A stretch of 13,489 nucleotides of DNA from Actinomycetota bacterium (GTDB lineage Bacteria > Actinomycetota > Actinomycetes > Streptosporangiales > Streptosporangiaceae). This document shows positions 1 through 6,003 of the stretch, piece after piece (position 1 is the stretch's first letter; each line of letters begins with the position of its first letter). Below the pieces are notes generated by a model. It was not told the DNA's origin and did no database searches. It was given only the letters and a program-made list of their open reading frames with translations. Position numbers and translations under genes: made by a program. The stretch covers positions 5,892 to 19,380 of the forward strand of contig PMST01000629.1 in the NCBI GenBank assembly GCA_003168295.1, given 5' to 3'.

Positions 1-36
1 GTGATCCGGATGCAGAACCTGGCTGTGTTCCTGTGA
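1..36 (+). CDS. 3' end of upstream gene, probably ring-hydroxylating dioxygenase beta subunit
   Basis: Frame 1 is open from the window edge to a TGA at 34-36 and encodes the C-terminal residues VIRMQNLAVFL. Beta subunits of aromatic-ring-hydroxylating dioxygenases commonly end in a short segment of the type 'NLxxFL/FF', and the genes that follow include a cis-dihydrodiol dehydrogenase, the next enzyme of that pathway. The identification is therefore an inference from eleven residues plus context. The stop overlaps the next GTG start by four bases (GTGA), which indicates translational coupling and one transcript. The rest of the gene lies outside the window. Confidence 0.5.
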   Translation: MIRMQNLAVFL

Positions 37-296
37 CCGGCGACGACCTGGCTGACCTGCGCCGCCAGCAGGACGGTGCGGAGATCGTCATCGCGAACGA
101 ATTCTCCGAGATCCGGATCGCCAAGGTGCGAACCCGTAACGGCTCGCGGCTGCTGATCGAATCACCCAAGTCCGGCCGGTGGATCGCGCTGTGCCCGCTG
201 GAACTGGAATCACTGACCTGGCAGTCCACCGAGACATTCTCGGCCATGGTCGGGAAGCCGTTCGAGTCACTGATCGACGGTGGAGCGGACGTGTGA
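33..296 (+). CDS. small conserved protein of an aromatic dioxygenase operon
   Basis: This 87-residue soluble protein has no signal peptide or membrane segment. Its core, about residues 17-80, contains the stretches IVIANEFSEIRIAKV, LLIESPKSGRWIALCPLELE and FSAMVGKPF. From memory, short proteins of this kind occur in actinobacterial ring-hydroxylating dioxygenase operons and are often loosely labelled 'dihydrodiol dehydrogenase'. That label cannot describe a catalytic oxidoreductase, because there is no nucleotide-binding fold. The GTG start at 33 overlaps the upstream stop (GTGA), and the TGA at 294-296 overlaps the next GTG in the same way. The gene is thus tightly coupled on both sides and probably works with the dioxygenase or the dehydrogenase. 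Its biochemical role is unknown. Confidence 0.75.
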   Translation: MTGDDLADLRRQQDGAEIVIANEFSEIRIAKVRTRNGSRLLIESPKSGRWIALCPLELESLTWQSTETFSAMVGKPFESLIDGGADV

Positions 297-1078
297 GCGC
301 GTGGCTGGAAGGGCGCCGGGTGCTCGTCGTCGGGGCCGGATCGGGCATCGGGCGGGCCGTGACCAGCGTGTTCCGGGCCGAAGGCGCGCGCGTGGCCGTC
401 CTGGAGAAGGATCACGCCAAGTGCGCCGACCTCGCCGCCGCGCTGCCTGACGTCCCGGTCACCGAGGGAGACGCGACCAGGCGCGAGGCGAACGAGCAGG
501 CGGTGGCGGCCGCGGTGGCGGCGTTCGGCGGGCTGGATGTCCTGGTGAGCTGCGTCGGGGTGTTCGACTTCTATACCGGCCTGGCTGATATCGATCCGGA
601 CCAGCTGGACGAGGCGTTCGACGAGATGTACGCGGTCAACGTCAAGGCGCAGCTGCACGCCGTGCGGGCGGCGCTCCCGCACCTGCGGGCCGCTAACGGC
701 AACGTCGTGCTGACCGAATCCACCTCCGCGTACTATCCGGGACGCGGCGGCGCCTTGTACGTGTCGTCGAAGTTCGCGGTCCGCGGGCTGGTCACCACCC
801 TCGCCTACGAACTCGCGCCGCAGGTTCGCGTCAACGGCGTCGCTCCCGGCGGCACGCTCAACACCGACCTGCGCGGCCTGGCCAGCCTCGGCATGAGCGG
901 ACGTCGCCTCAACGACACGCCCGGCCGGGCCACTGAACTCGCGGCCCGGGTCCCGCTGCAGGTCGCGCTGTCCGGCGAGGACCACGCGTGGAGCTATGTC
1001 TTCTTCGCCTCCGAGCGTTCCCGCGGGATCACCGGGGGCGTCCTGCACCCCGACGGCGGCATGAGCGTCAGGGGCTGA
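293..1078 (+). CDS. cis-2,3-dihydrodiol dehydrogenase, BphB/HcaB-type SDR
   Basis: This 261-residue short-chain dehydrogenase is predicted to oxidise an aromatic cis-dihydrodiol to a catechol with NAD+, in the cytoplasm, directly after the ring dioxygenase step. The visible motifs are the Rossmann glycine motif GAGSGIG (residues 14-20), an acidic residue E38 at the end of beta-2 (favouring NAD), N116, and the catalytic S143, Y156 and K160. These positions are each one residue from those I recall for biphenyl BphB. The segments DEAFDEMYAVNVK and LAYELAPQVRVNGV are characteristic of BphB. The usual NNAG motif reads SCVG here (86-89). I chose GTG 293 because it gives the normal family N-terminus and overlaps the previous stop (GTGA). 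An in-frame start at 179 would add an unrelated tail. The true substrate (biphenyl, phenylpropionate, benzene or other) cannot be read from the sequence. Confidence 0.9.
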   Translation: MSAWLEGRRVLVVGAGSGIGRAVTSVFRAEGARVAVLEKDHAKCADLAAALPDVPVTEGDATRREANEQAVAAAVAAFGGLDVLVSCVGVFDFYTGLADIDPDQLDEAFDEMYAVNVKAQLHAVRAALPHLRAANGNVVLTESTSAYYPGRGGALYVSSKFAVRGLVTTLAYELAPQVRVNGVAPGGTLNTDLRGLASLGMSGRRLNDTPGRATELAARVPLQVALSGEDHAWSYVFFASERSRGITGGVLHPDGGMSVRG

Positions 1079-1096
1079 GGGATTCGCCGAACCAGG

Positions 1097-1112
1097 CGGC
1101 GCCGGGGCGCCG
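1097..1112 (+). other. perfect GC-rich palindrome between two operon genes
   Basis: The sequence CGGCGCCGGGGCGCCG has seven-base arms around a GG centre and would fold as a compact RNA hairpin. It sits in the 55-base gap after the dehydrogenase stop and before the ribosome binding site (GGAG, 1122-1125) of the next gene. No T-run follows, so a full intrinsic terminator is unlikely. An mRNA processing or stability element, or chance in GC-rich DNA, are the alternatives. Confidence 0.4.
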
Positions 1113-1133
1113 TCAGGAAATGGAGCTGAGATA

Positions 1134-2081
1134 ATGCCTGACTTCTCCCAGACCGAACTCGACTGGCTCTGCCGCGGCCCGCAGGAACGGCTGGCCGAGG
1201 CGCTGGCCACCGGGTCGCCGGCTGAGGTGCTCGCAACCTTCCGGCGTATGACCGGGCAGATCCGCGGCATCGCTGACCTGTACGTCCAGTGGTCGGTGGC
1301 GACGCTGGGGTGGATACACGAGCGGCACGGCCTGGCCGCCGCCGGCGACGCCGCGATGTTCACCGAACTGTGGCCCGCCGGTCAGGCCGATCACCTCGAC
1401 GCCGACCAGCTCGACCTCGTCCGGTCAGCGTTGCGGGGCACCGATGACGACCTCGACCAGCGGATACTTGCGGTGGCGGCGGGCGGCGGCCGCAGTGAGG
1501 TGCTCGCGCTCTGGTCGCTGGTCCACCAGGCCTGCGACCTGGCCGAGCAGTTGCGCCGGGACGCGGTCACCGCCCAGCTCACCCTGGTCAACGACCGGTA
1601 CGGGGCCGACGGCCTCGAAGCATGCCTGCGGCACGCCGCTGACCTGATCTGGATACCTCGGATGGAAGCCGACCTGGCCGCTCTTCCGGCCGACCGCGTT
1701 CGCAGCTGGGCGGAGAAGATGTCGATCGGCCACAACGGGGCGGTCCGGATCACCGAGCGCACCGACCGGTGGGTCTTCACGCTCGATCCCTGTGGCTCCT
1801 GCGGACGCCAGATTCTTTCCGGCCGGTACGCCCCGCCGTGGAACTTCGGCCTGGTCGCGGCGGGAGCGCGGACCGGGTTCCGGCGCGATGACATCACGGT
1901 CTATCAGGCGCACCTGGCGGTGGCGCACACGCTGGTGCCGATCGAGCGGACAGGTTCCCCCTGGCCGGCGATCTCGTGCGCGGGCCTGGCCGCGCAGCCG
2001 TGCGAACTGGTGATCTTCCGTGACCTGGCGGCCACCGATGACAGCTACTACGAGCAGGTGGGAATGAGCCGCATTCCCTAG
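1134..2081 (+). CDS. uncharacterised protein with C-terminal CxxC motif
   Basis: I do not recognise this 315-residue protein with certainty. It looks soluble, with no signal peptide or membrane segment. Residues 1 to about 190 look mostly helical and acidic, with several DL/LA-rich stretches. The C-terminal part, about 195-315, is beta-like and holds DPCGSCGRQ (C220, C223), H260 and H265 in AHLAVAH, then C282 and C290. This arrangement could bind a metal. I have an impression of similar 'DPCGxxGR' proteins in actinobacterial aromatic-degradation loci, but cannot name the family; a distant relation to ATC-hydrolase-like proteins is only a guess. The ATG at 1134 has a good GGAG eight bases upstream. 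The gene lies 55 bases after the dihydrodiol dehydrogenase and 63 bases before the PSD-like gene, all on one strand, so co-transcription is likely. Confidence 0.8.
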   Translation: MPDFSQTELDWLCRGPQERLAEALATGSPAEVLATFRRMTGQIRGIADLYVQWSVATLGWIHERHGLAAAGDAAMFTELWPAGQADHLDADQLDLVRSALRGTDDDLDQRILAVAAGGGRSEVLALWSLVHQACDLAEQLRRDAVTAQLTLVNDRYGADGLEACLRHAADLIWIPRMEADLAALPADRVRSWAEKMSIGHNGAVRITERTDRWVFTLDPCGSCGRQILSGRYAPPWNFGLVAAGARTGFRRDDITVYQAHLAVAHTLVPIERTGSPWPAISCAGLAAQPCELVIFRDLAATDDSYYEQVGMSRIP

Positions 2082-2144
2082 TCACCGCCTTACCTGGCTG
2101 GGCCAACGACGTTTCCGGGGAGCTGGCGCCGGTAGCTGTCCGGT

Positions 2145-3407
2145 ATGACAACTCCCCCCCATGCTGTGGACGTACGGCGCCGGGCCGGCTGGCTGCCGGA
2201 AAACCAGGACGAGCTGGAGTCATGGCTCGACGGCCACCGCGAACGGGCGGCCGCCAGCGGCGAGCAGATCGCGCTCCATCCCGTGCTCACCGAGTTCCAG
2301 CAGCTGATCGACACCGATCCGGTGGTGCGCATGTACATCGATCAGATGATCGCCCAGGTGCCGAACACCAAGCCCTACCGCAAGCGGCACCTGGAGAGCG
2401 TGCCGCACCTGATGCGCTTGATCAACGAGGTGCTGACGATGGCGCCTGAGTTCGGCCCCAACATGGTGGCCACGCCGCTCGGCGCGATCCTGGACTGGAC
2501 GATGGGGACGCCGGCCGGCTTCGCCGCCTACCGCGACCCGCGGGTCAATGCGATGATCAAGAAGATCCTCGACGCCTGGTGCGAGTTCCTCAGCAACGGT
2601 GACTCGCTCTACGCGCTGAATGACTCGCCGTCCGGCTGGAAAAGCGCGCAGGCCCGGGCCGCGGTCGGCATCGAGCAGTACGAACACGATCCGAAGGACG
2701 AGCACTGGGGCTTTGCCTCGTGGAACGACTTCTTCACCCGGCGCTTCAAGGATGGCGAGCGCCCGGTGGCCTCCCCGGAGGACGACAAGGTGATCGTCAG
2801 CGCGTGCGAGTCCACGCCCTACGGCATCAGCACCGACGTCAAGCGCCAGGACCGCTTCTGGATCAAGAGCCAGCCGTATTCGCTCCAGGACATGCTGGCT
2901 AACGACGATTCGGTCGATCAGTTCGTCGGCGGGACGGTCTATCAGGCCTTCTTGAGCGCGACGAACTACCATCGCTGGCACAGCCCGGTGGCCGGGACGA
3001 TCGTGCGGGCGTTCGTCGTGGCGGGTACCTACTACTCTGAGCCCGACTCGGAGGGCGCGGACGCGGTCGAGCCCATGAACTCGCAGTCCTACCTGGCTCA
3101 CGTCGCGGCCCGGGCGGTCATCATCATCGAGGCCGAGGACCCGGTCATCGGCCTGATGGCGTTCGTGGCGGTCGGCATGTCGGAGGTTTCCTCGTGCCTG
3201 ATCGGCTCGAAGGTGGCGCCCGGGCAGCACGTCGAGAAGGGTGCGGAGCTCGGTTACTTCCAGTACGGCGGCTCGACCCACTGCCTCGTCTTTCGTCCGG
3301 GCGCGATCGCCGAGTTCGCTCTCGCGGCGATTCCCCAGCCGCACGACCCCAAGGCGCCGCTGATGCTCGTCCGCTCGAAGCTCGCCATCGCCGGCCCGGC
3401 GGTCTAA
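2145..3407 (+). CDS. phosphatidylserine-decarboxylase-like pyruvoyl decarboxylase, PsiD-type
   Basis: This 420-residue protein belongs to the PSD-related family with the extra N-terminal domain (PF12588 type), here about residues 40-180. Psilocybe PsiD, an L-tryptophan decarboxylase, is a member. Diagnostic segments are WNDFFTRRFKDGERPV, the NYHRWHSP box (H276, H279) and YGGSTH near the C-terminus. Cleavage before S377 would yield a 44-residue alpha chain carrying the pyruvoyl cofactor. The place of the usual 'DG' Asp of bacterial PSD reads SACES (E222), which I believe is typical of the PsiD-like subfamily. No membrane anchor is visible. The substrate may be phosphatidylserine or an aromatic amino acid; the operon context, with an aromatic dihydrodiol dehydrogenase, makes a small-molecule substrate at least as likely. 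A purine-rich GGGGAG stands about 22 bases before the ATG, so the ribosome binding site is weak. Confidence 0.9.
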   Translation: MTTPPHAVDVRRRAGWLPENQDELESWLDGHRERAAASGEQIALHPVLTEFQQLIDTDPVVRMYIDQMIAQVPNTKPYRKRHLESVPHLMRLINEVLTMAPEFGPNMVATPLGAILDWTMGTPAGFAAYRDPRVNAMIKKILDAWCEFLSNGDSLYALNDSPSGWKSAQARAAVGIEQYEHDPKDEHWGFASWNDFFTRRFKDGERPVASPEDDKVIVSACESTPYGISTDVKRQDRFWIKSQPYSLQDMLANDDSVDQFVGGTVYQAFLSATNYHRWHSPVAGTIVRAFVVAGTYYSEPDSEGADAVEPMNSQSYLAHVAARAVIIIEAEDPVIGLMAFVAVGMSEVSSCLIGSKVAPGQHVEKGAELGYFQYGGSTHCLVFRPGAIAEFALAAIPQPHDPKAPLMLVRSKLAIAGPAV

Positions 3408-3429
3408 GACGGCGGTAAGGCGCTGCACG

Positions 3430-4098
3430 TCAGCTGCCGTGGCCGCGGGCGACGAATCCGGTCTGGTACGCGAGCACCACCGCCTGCACCCGGTCGCGGA
3501 GGCCGAGCTTGGCGAGGATCCGGGCGACGTGGGTCTTGACCGTGGTCTCCGCCACCACGAGTTCCGCGGCTATCTCGGCGTTGGCGAGCCCGCGGGCGAG
3601 CAGCCGCAGCACATCGAGTTCCCGGTCGGTGAGGGACGCCAGCTCGCTGGGAAGTCCCTGCGGCTGGGCCGGCTCGACGAAGCGCTCGACGAGGCGGCGG
3701 GTGATCGCCGGGTCGATGAGGGAGTCGCCGGTGGCGGCGGCACGGACGGCGGCGATCAGCCGGGTCGCCGGGGCGTCCTTGAGCAGGAACCCGGCCGCGC
3801 CGGCCCGCAGCGCCCGGTAGACGTACTCGCTGCGATCGAAGGTGGTGAGAACGACGATCGTGGGCGGGTCGGGGTGCCGCAGGATCTCCTCCGTGGCGGC
3901 CAGGCCGTCGAGCTCGGGCATCCGGATGTCCATCAGGATCACGTCGGGCTCGGTCAGCTGAGCCTGGCGGATCGCCTCATGGCCGGTGTCGGCCTCGGCG
4001 ACCACCTCGATGTCTCCTTCGGCCTCCAGGATCACCCGGAACCCGGTGCGGACGAGGGTCTGGTCATCGGCGAGAAGCACCCGGATCTTCGCGGACAT
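3430..4098 (-). CDS. NarL/LuxR-family two-component response regulator
   Basis: The product (222 residues from ATG 4098) has an N-terminal receiver domain and a C-terminal LuxR-type helix-turn-helix. Counted from the GTG two codons further upstream (4104), the acidic pair is D13/D14, the phosphoacceptor is D59 in LMDIRMPE, and the switch residues are T87 and K109. The HTH, about 157-220, contains LTDRELDVLRLLARG and TTVKTHVARILAKLGLRDR. All key residues are intact. I prefer ATG 4098, giving MSAKIRVLLADDQ, because it matches the usual short N-terminus; neither start has a strong ribosome binding site. The gene is convergent with the PSD-like gene (22-base gap) and divergent from the membrane-protein/kinase operon, so it is probably phosphorylated by the kinase encoded at 6004-7104. 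Confidence 0.93.
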   Translation of the reverse strand: MSAKIRVLLADDQTLVRTGFRVILEAEGDIEVVAEADTGHEAIRQAQLTEPDVILMDIRMPELDGLAATEEILRHPDPPTIVVLTTFDRSEYVYRALRAGAAGFLLKDAPATRLIAAVRAAATGDSLIDPAITRRLVERFVEPAQPQGLPSELASLTDRELDVLRLLARGLANAEIAAELVVAETTVKTHVARILAKLGLRDRVQAVVLAYQTGFVARGHGS

Positions 4099-4123
4099 AC
4101 CCACATTCTGCAGGTCCCGCTGC

Positions 4124-4137
4124 TGACCGCTCGGTCA
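4124..4137. promoter_or_regulatory. perfect 14-bp palindrome in divergent promoter region
   Basis: TGACCGCTCGGTCA has perfect six-base arms around CT. It lies 26 bases upstream of the response-regulator start and overlaps the first copy of the direct repeat at 4134-4151. Its ACCGnnCGGT core resembles sites bound by dimeric TetR-type repressors. The binding protein is not identifiable here. Confidence 0.45.
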
Positions 4138-4182
4138 TCCTTGAGAACGACGCCGGGCCGCAACGTCATCCTTGCGCCTGAC
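4134..4182. promoter_or_regulatory. pair of 18-bp direct repeats, candidate response-regulator sites
   Basis: The two copies are GTCATCCTTGAGAACGAC (4134-4151) and GTCATCCTTGCGCCTGAC (4165-4182). The first ten bases and the final GAC are identical. Copy starts are 31 bp apart, about three helical turns, so two bound dimers would lie on the same DNA face. GTC...GAC ends give each copy weak dyad symmetry. They sit between the divergent response regulator and the membrane-protein operon, where an autoregulatory NarL-type site would be expected. A weak TANNNT -10 candidate (TACGGT, 4205-4210) lies downstream for the rightward genes. Confidence 0.5.
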
Positions 4183-4247
4183 GATGGCTACGGGGCCCGG
4201 TTCCTACGGTCGAGGCATCGACTTCAACCGTTGGAAAGGAAGACCAA

Positions 4248-4802
4248 ATGAACTCCATCTTCAAGGGGATCCGGCCACTCGATTACGGGCTGGCCGCCCT
4301 GGCCACCGCGGCCGGGGCGTACCTGATGGACGAGAACATTACCGCCAGCGGGCACGGGCTGCCGCACCCGCAATCGACCACTACGGCGGCGATGCTGCCC
4401 TTCTTCCTGGCCGTGACGGTGCCGATCCTGTGGCGCCGGCGCAACATCCTCGCGGTCGTCGGGGTCACCACGGTTGCCCTGGCCGTGCACGTGGTCCTGT
4501 TCGGCTGGAACACCCGCTGCGGCGTGGTGCTCCCGCTGTCGTTCGCGCTGGCCTACGCCGTGGCCCGGTTCGCCATCGGCCGCCGGGATCACCTGATCGC
4601 CCTCACGGCCATCCTGTTGCTGCAGGTCGTGACCATAGCCAGGGACGCCTCTATCGACACCATGCTCAGTGCGCTGCCCCTCGCGGTTGCGGGCGGGGCG
4701 ATCTTCTACGGGATCGGCCGGTTCGTGCAGGCTAGGGTGAACAAGAAGGCGACCAGGAATGCGAGCGAGGAGCAGCCCGCTGCCGCAGTCGTGGCTGCCT
4801 GA
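4248..4802 (+). CDS. sensor-like membrane protein without kinase domain, paralogue of the next gene's membrane module
   Basis: This 184-residue integral membrane protein has about six hydrophobic segments (roughly 11-27, 46-62, 67-86, 93-110, 114-131, 139-157) and a short basic, then acidic, tail. It contains HVVLFGWNTRCG at 81-92, nearly identical to HDVLFGWVTRCG in the following protein (90-101). Both also share a GI(R/K)..DY start and a WRR turn before the third segment. It therefore looks like the sensory membrane module of the downstream kinase-like protein without any cytoplasmic catalytic domain. The ribosome binding site GGAAAGGA about seven bases before the ATG is strong. The stop is 29 bases before the next start, so the three genes are likely one operon. 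A function in sensing or in complex formation is inferred; transport cannot be excluded. Confidence 0.85.
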   Translation: MNSIFKGIRPLDYGLAALATAAGAYLMDENITASGHGLPHPQSTTTAAMLPFFLAVTVPILWRRRNILAVVGVTTVALAVHVVLFGWNTRCGVVLPLSFALAYAVARFAIGRRDHLIALTAILLLQVVTIARDASIDTMLSALPLAVAGGAIFYGIGRFVQARVNKKATRNASEEQPAAAVVAA

Positions 4803-4831
4803 ACGCGGGCTTGACGGACGAGGGGGCGGCG

Positions 4832-5989
4832 ATGACTTGGGCATTCCGCGGCATCAAGATCGGCGACTACGTTCTCGCCGGGGTCCTCACCGCGCTGGGC
4901 GTGCTCCTGATGGAGTTCGACATCCGGTCCACCGACGCCCAGGTGGCCAGGGCGGTCGCCGATGGGTCGATGGTCCACGCGCTGAGTTCCCACTCGCTGT
5001 GGATGATCCCGCTGTTCGCCGCCGCCACCGTATCGGTGCTGTGGTGGCGGCGCAGCCTCCTCGCCGTCACCGGGGTCGCGATCGTGGTCATGGCCCTGCA
5101 CGATGTCCTGTTCGGGTGGGTGACCCGGTGCGGCGCCGGGCTCCCGCTCGCCCTCGTGCTGGTCTTCCTCGCGGCGCTGACCTACGAGCGAGCGAAGGCG
5201 TGGCTAGCCGCCGGGCTCAGCGCGCTGCTGGCCTTCGCCGTTGTGGTGGTCGACGCGACCACCGGTCCTAACGTGATCGGCCTGGTCCTGCCGGTGATGC
5301 TGATCATCTTCGGGATCGGCTGGGCCGGCCGTCGTCGCGCCGTGCTGAACCGGGAGCTCAAAGCCCGTGACGTCGAGCTGCGGCGGCTGCGTGACGAGCG
5401 GGCCGCCCTGGTGATCACCGACGACCGGGCCCAGCTGTCCCGGCAGCTCGACGGCCTCCTCGCCGAGCGTCTCGCGCAGCTGACCACGGCGGCCGAGTCC
5501 GCCGGCGGGCTGGCTCCGGAACAGGCCAAGGCGCTGCTGGAATCGATCGAGACGGACAGCCGGCGCACGCTGGACGACATGCGCGAGATCGTCGGCCTGC
5601 TGCGCGGGGGCGACGCGGCCCTGACCCCCACTCCCTCCGTCGCACACCTCGACGCACTGCTGGCCCAACGCCAGTCGTCGCACCCGCGGCTGACGGTGAC
5701 CGGCAACCCGCGGTCGCTGCCGGCCAGCGTCGAGCTGTCGGCTTACCGCATCGTCGAGCACCTGATCGGCGCGCTCGCCGACCAGCCGGATGCCCCGATC
5801 GCCGTCGCGGTGCGGTTCGACGAGACGGCTCTGGAGATCCGCGTGACCGGCCCGGTCAGCAAGACCGCCGAGGTGAAGGAGATCATCGCCCGGGCCAAGG
5901 AGCGCGCCCGCCTGCTCGGCGGCACGCTCGAGGTGAAGATCGCCCGGGGCCAGGCCGGTGCGGTCGCCCAGCTGCCCCTGCTCGGCTGA
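4832..5989 (+). CDS. degenerate histidine-kinase-like membrane protein (predicted pseudokinase)
   Basis: This 385-residue protein has about six membrane segments (residues 10-165), a charged coiled-coil-like linker (166-195), a HisKA_3-like dimerisation helix pair and an ATPase-like C-terminus. Where a normal NarL-type kinase has 'RELHD', this one has SRQLDGLLAERL, with D207 at the phosphoacceptor position. The N-box equivalent YRIVEHLIGALADQ (from Y305) lacks the Mg-binding Asn, and the DxG and GxG boxes are not recognisable, although the end ARLLGGTLEV keeps the fold signature. It is thus predicted to be unable to autophosphorylate and may scaffold or regulate the intact kinase encoded 14 bases downstream. 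I chose ATG 4832 because GAGGGGG stands just upstream; a TTG at 4811 is in frame but poorly placed. Confidence 0.85.
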   Translation: MTWAFRGIKIGDYVLAGVLTALGVLLMEFDIRSTDAQVARAVADGSMVHALSSHSLWMIPLFAAATVSVLWWRRSLLAVTGVAIVVMALHDVLFGWVTRCGAGLPLALVLVFLAALTYERAKAWLAAGLSALLAFAVVVVDATTGPNVIGLVLPVMLIIFGIGWAGRRRAVLNRELKARDVELRRLRDERAALVITDDRAQLSRQLDGLLAERLAQLTTAAESAGGLAPEQAKALLESIETDSRRTLDDMREIVGLLRGGDAALTPTPSVAHLDALLAQRQSSHPRLTVTGNPRSLPASVELSAYRIVEHLIGALADQPDAPIAVAVRFDETALEIRVTGPVSKTAEVKEIIARAKERARLLGGTLEVKIARGQAGAVAQLPLLG

Positions 5990-6003
5990 GGTCGGGGGCG
6001 GCC

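Noticed and set aside
179..292. Upstream in-frame start of the dihydrodiol dehydrogenase
   Set aside because: It would overlap most of the small upstream gene. The GTG at 293 gives the family N-terminus and a 4-base overlap.
2220..3428. 402-codon open frame antisense to the PSD-like gene
   Set aside because: Its translation is Arg/Asp/His-rich low-complexity sequence without family features. It mirrors a clearly conserved gene and is a GC-bias artefact.
3439..4251. 270-codon + strand frame over the response regulator
   Set aside because: It is the mirror of the receiver and LuxR domains, with no recognisable fold.
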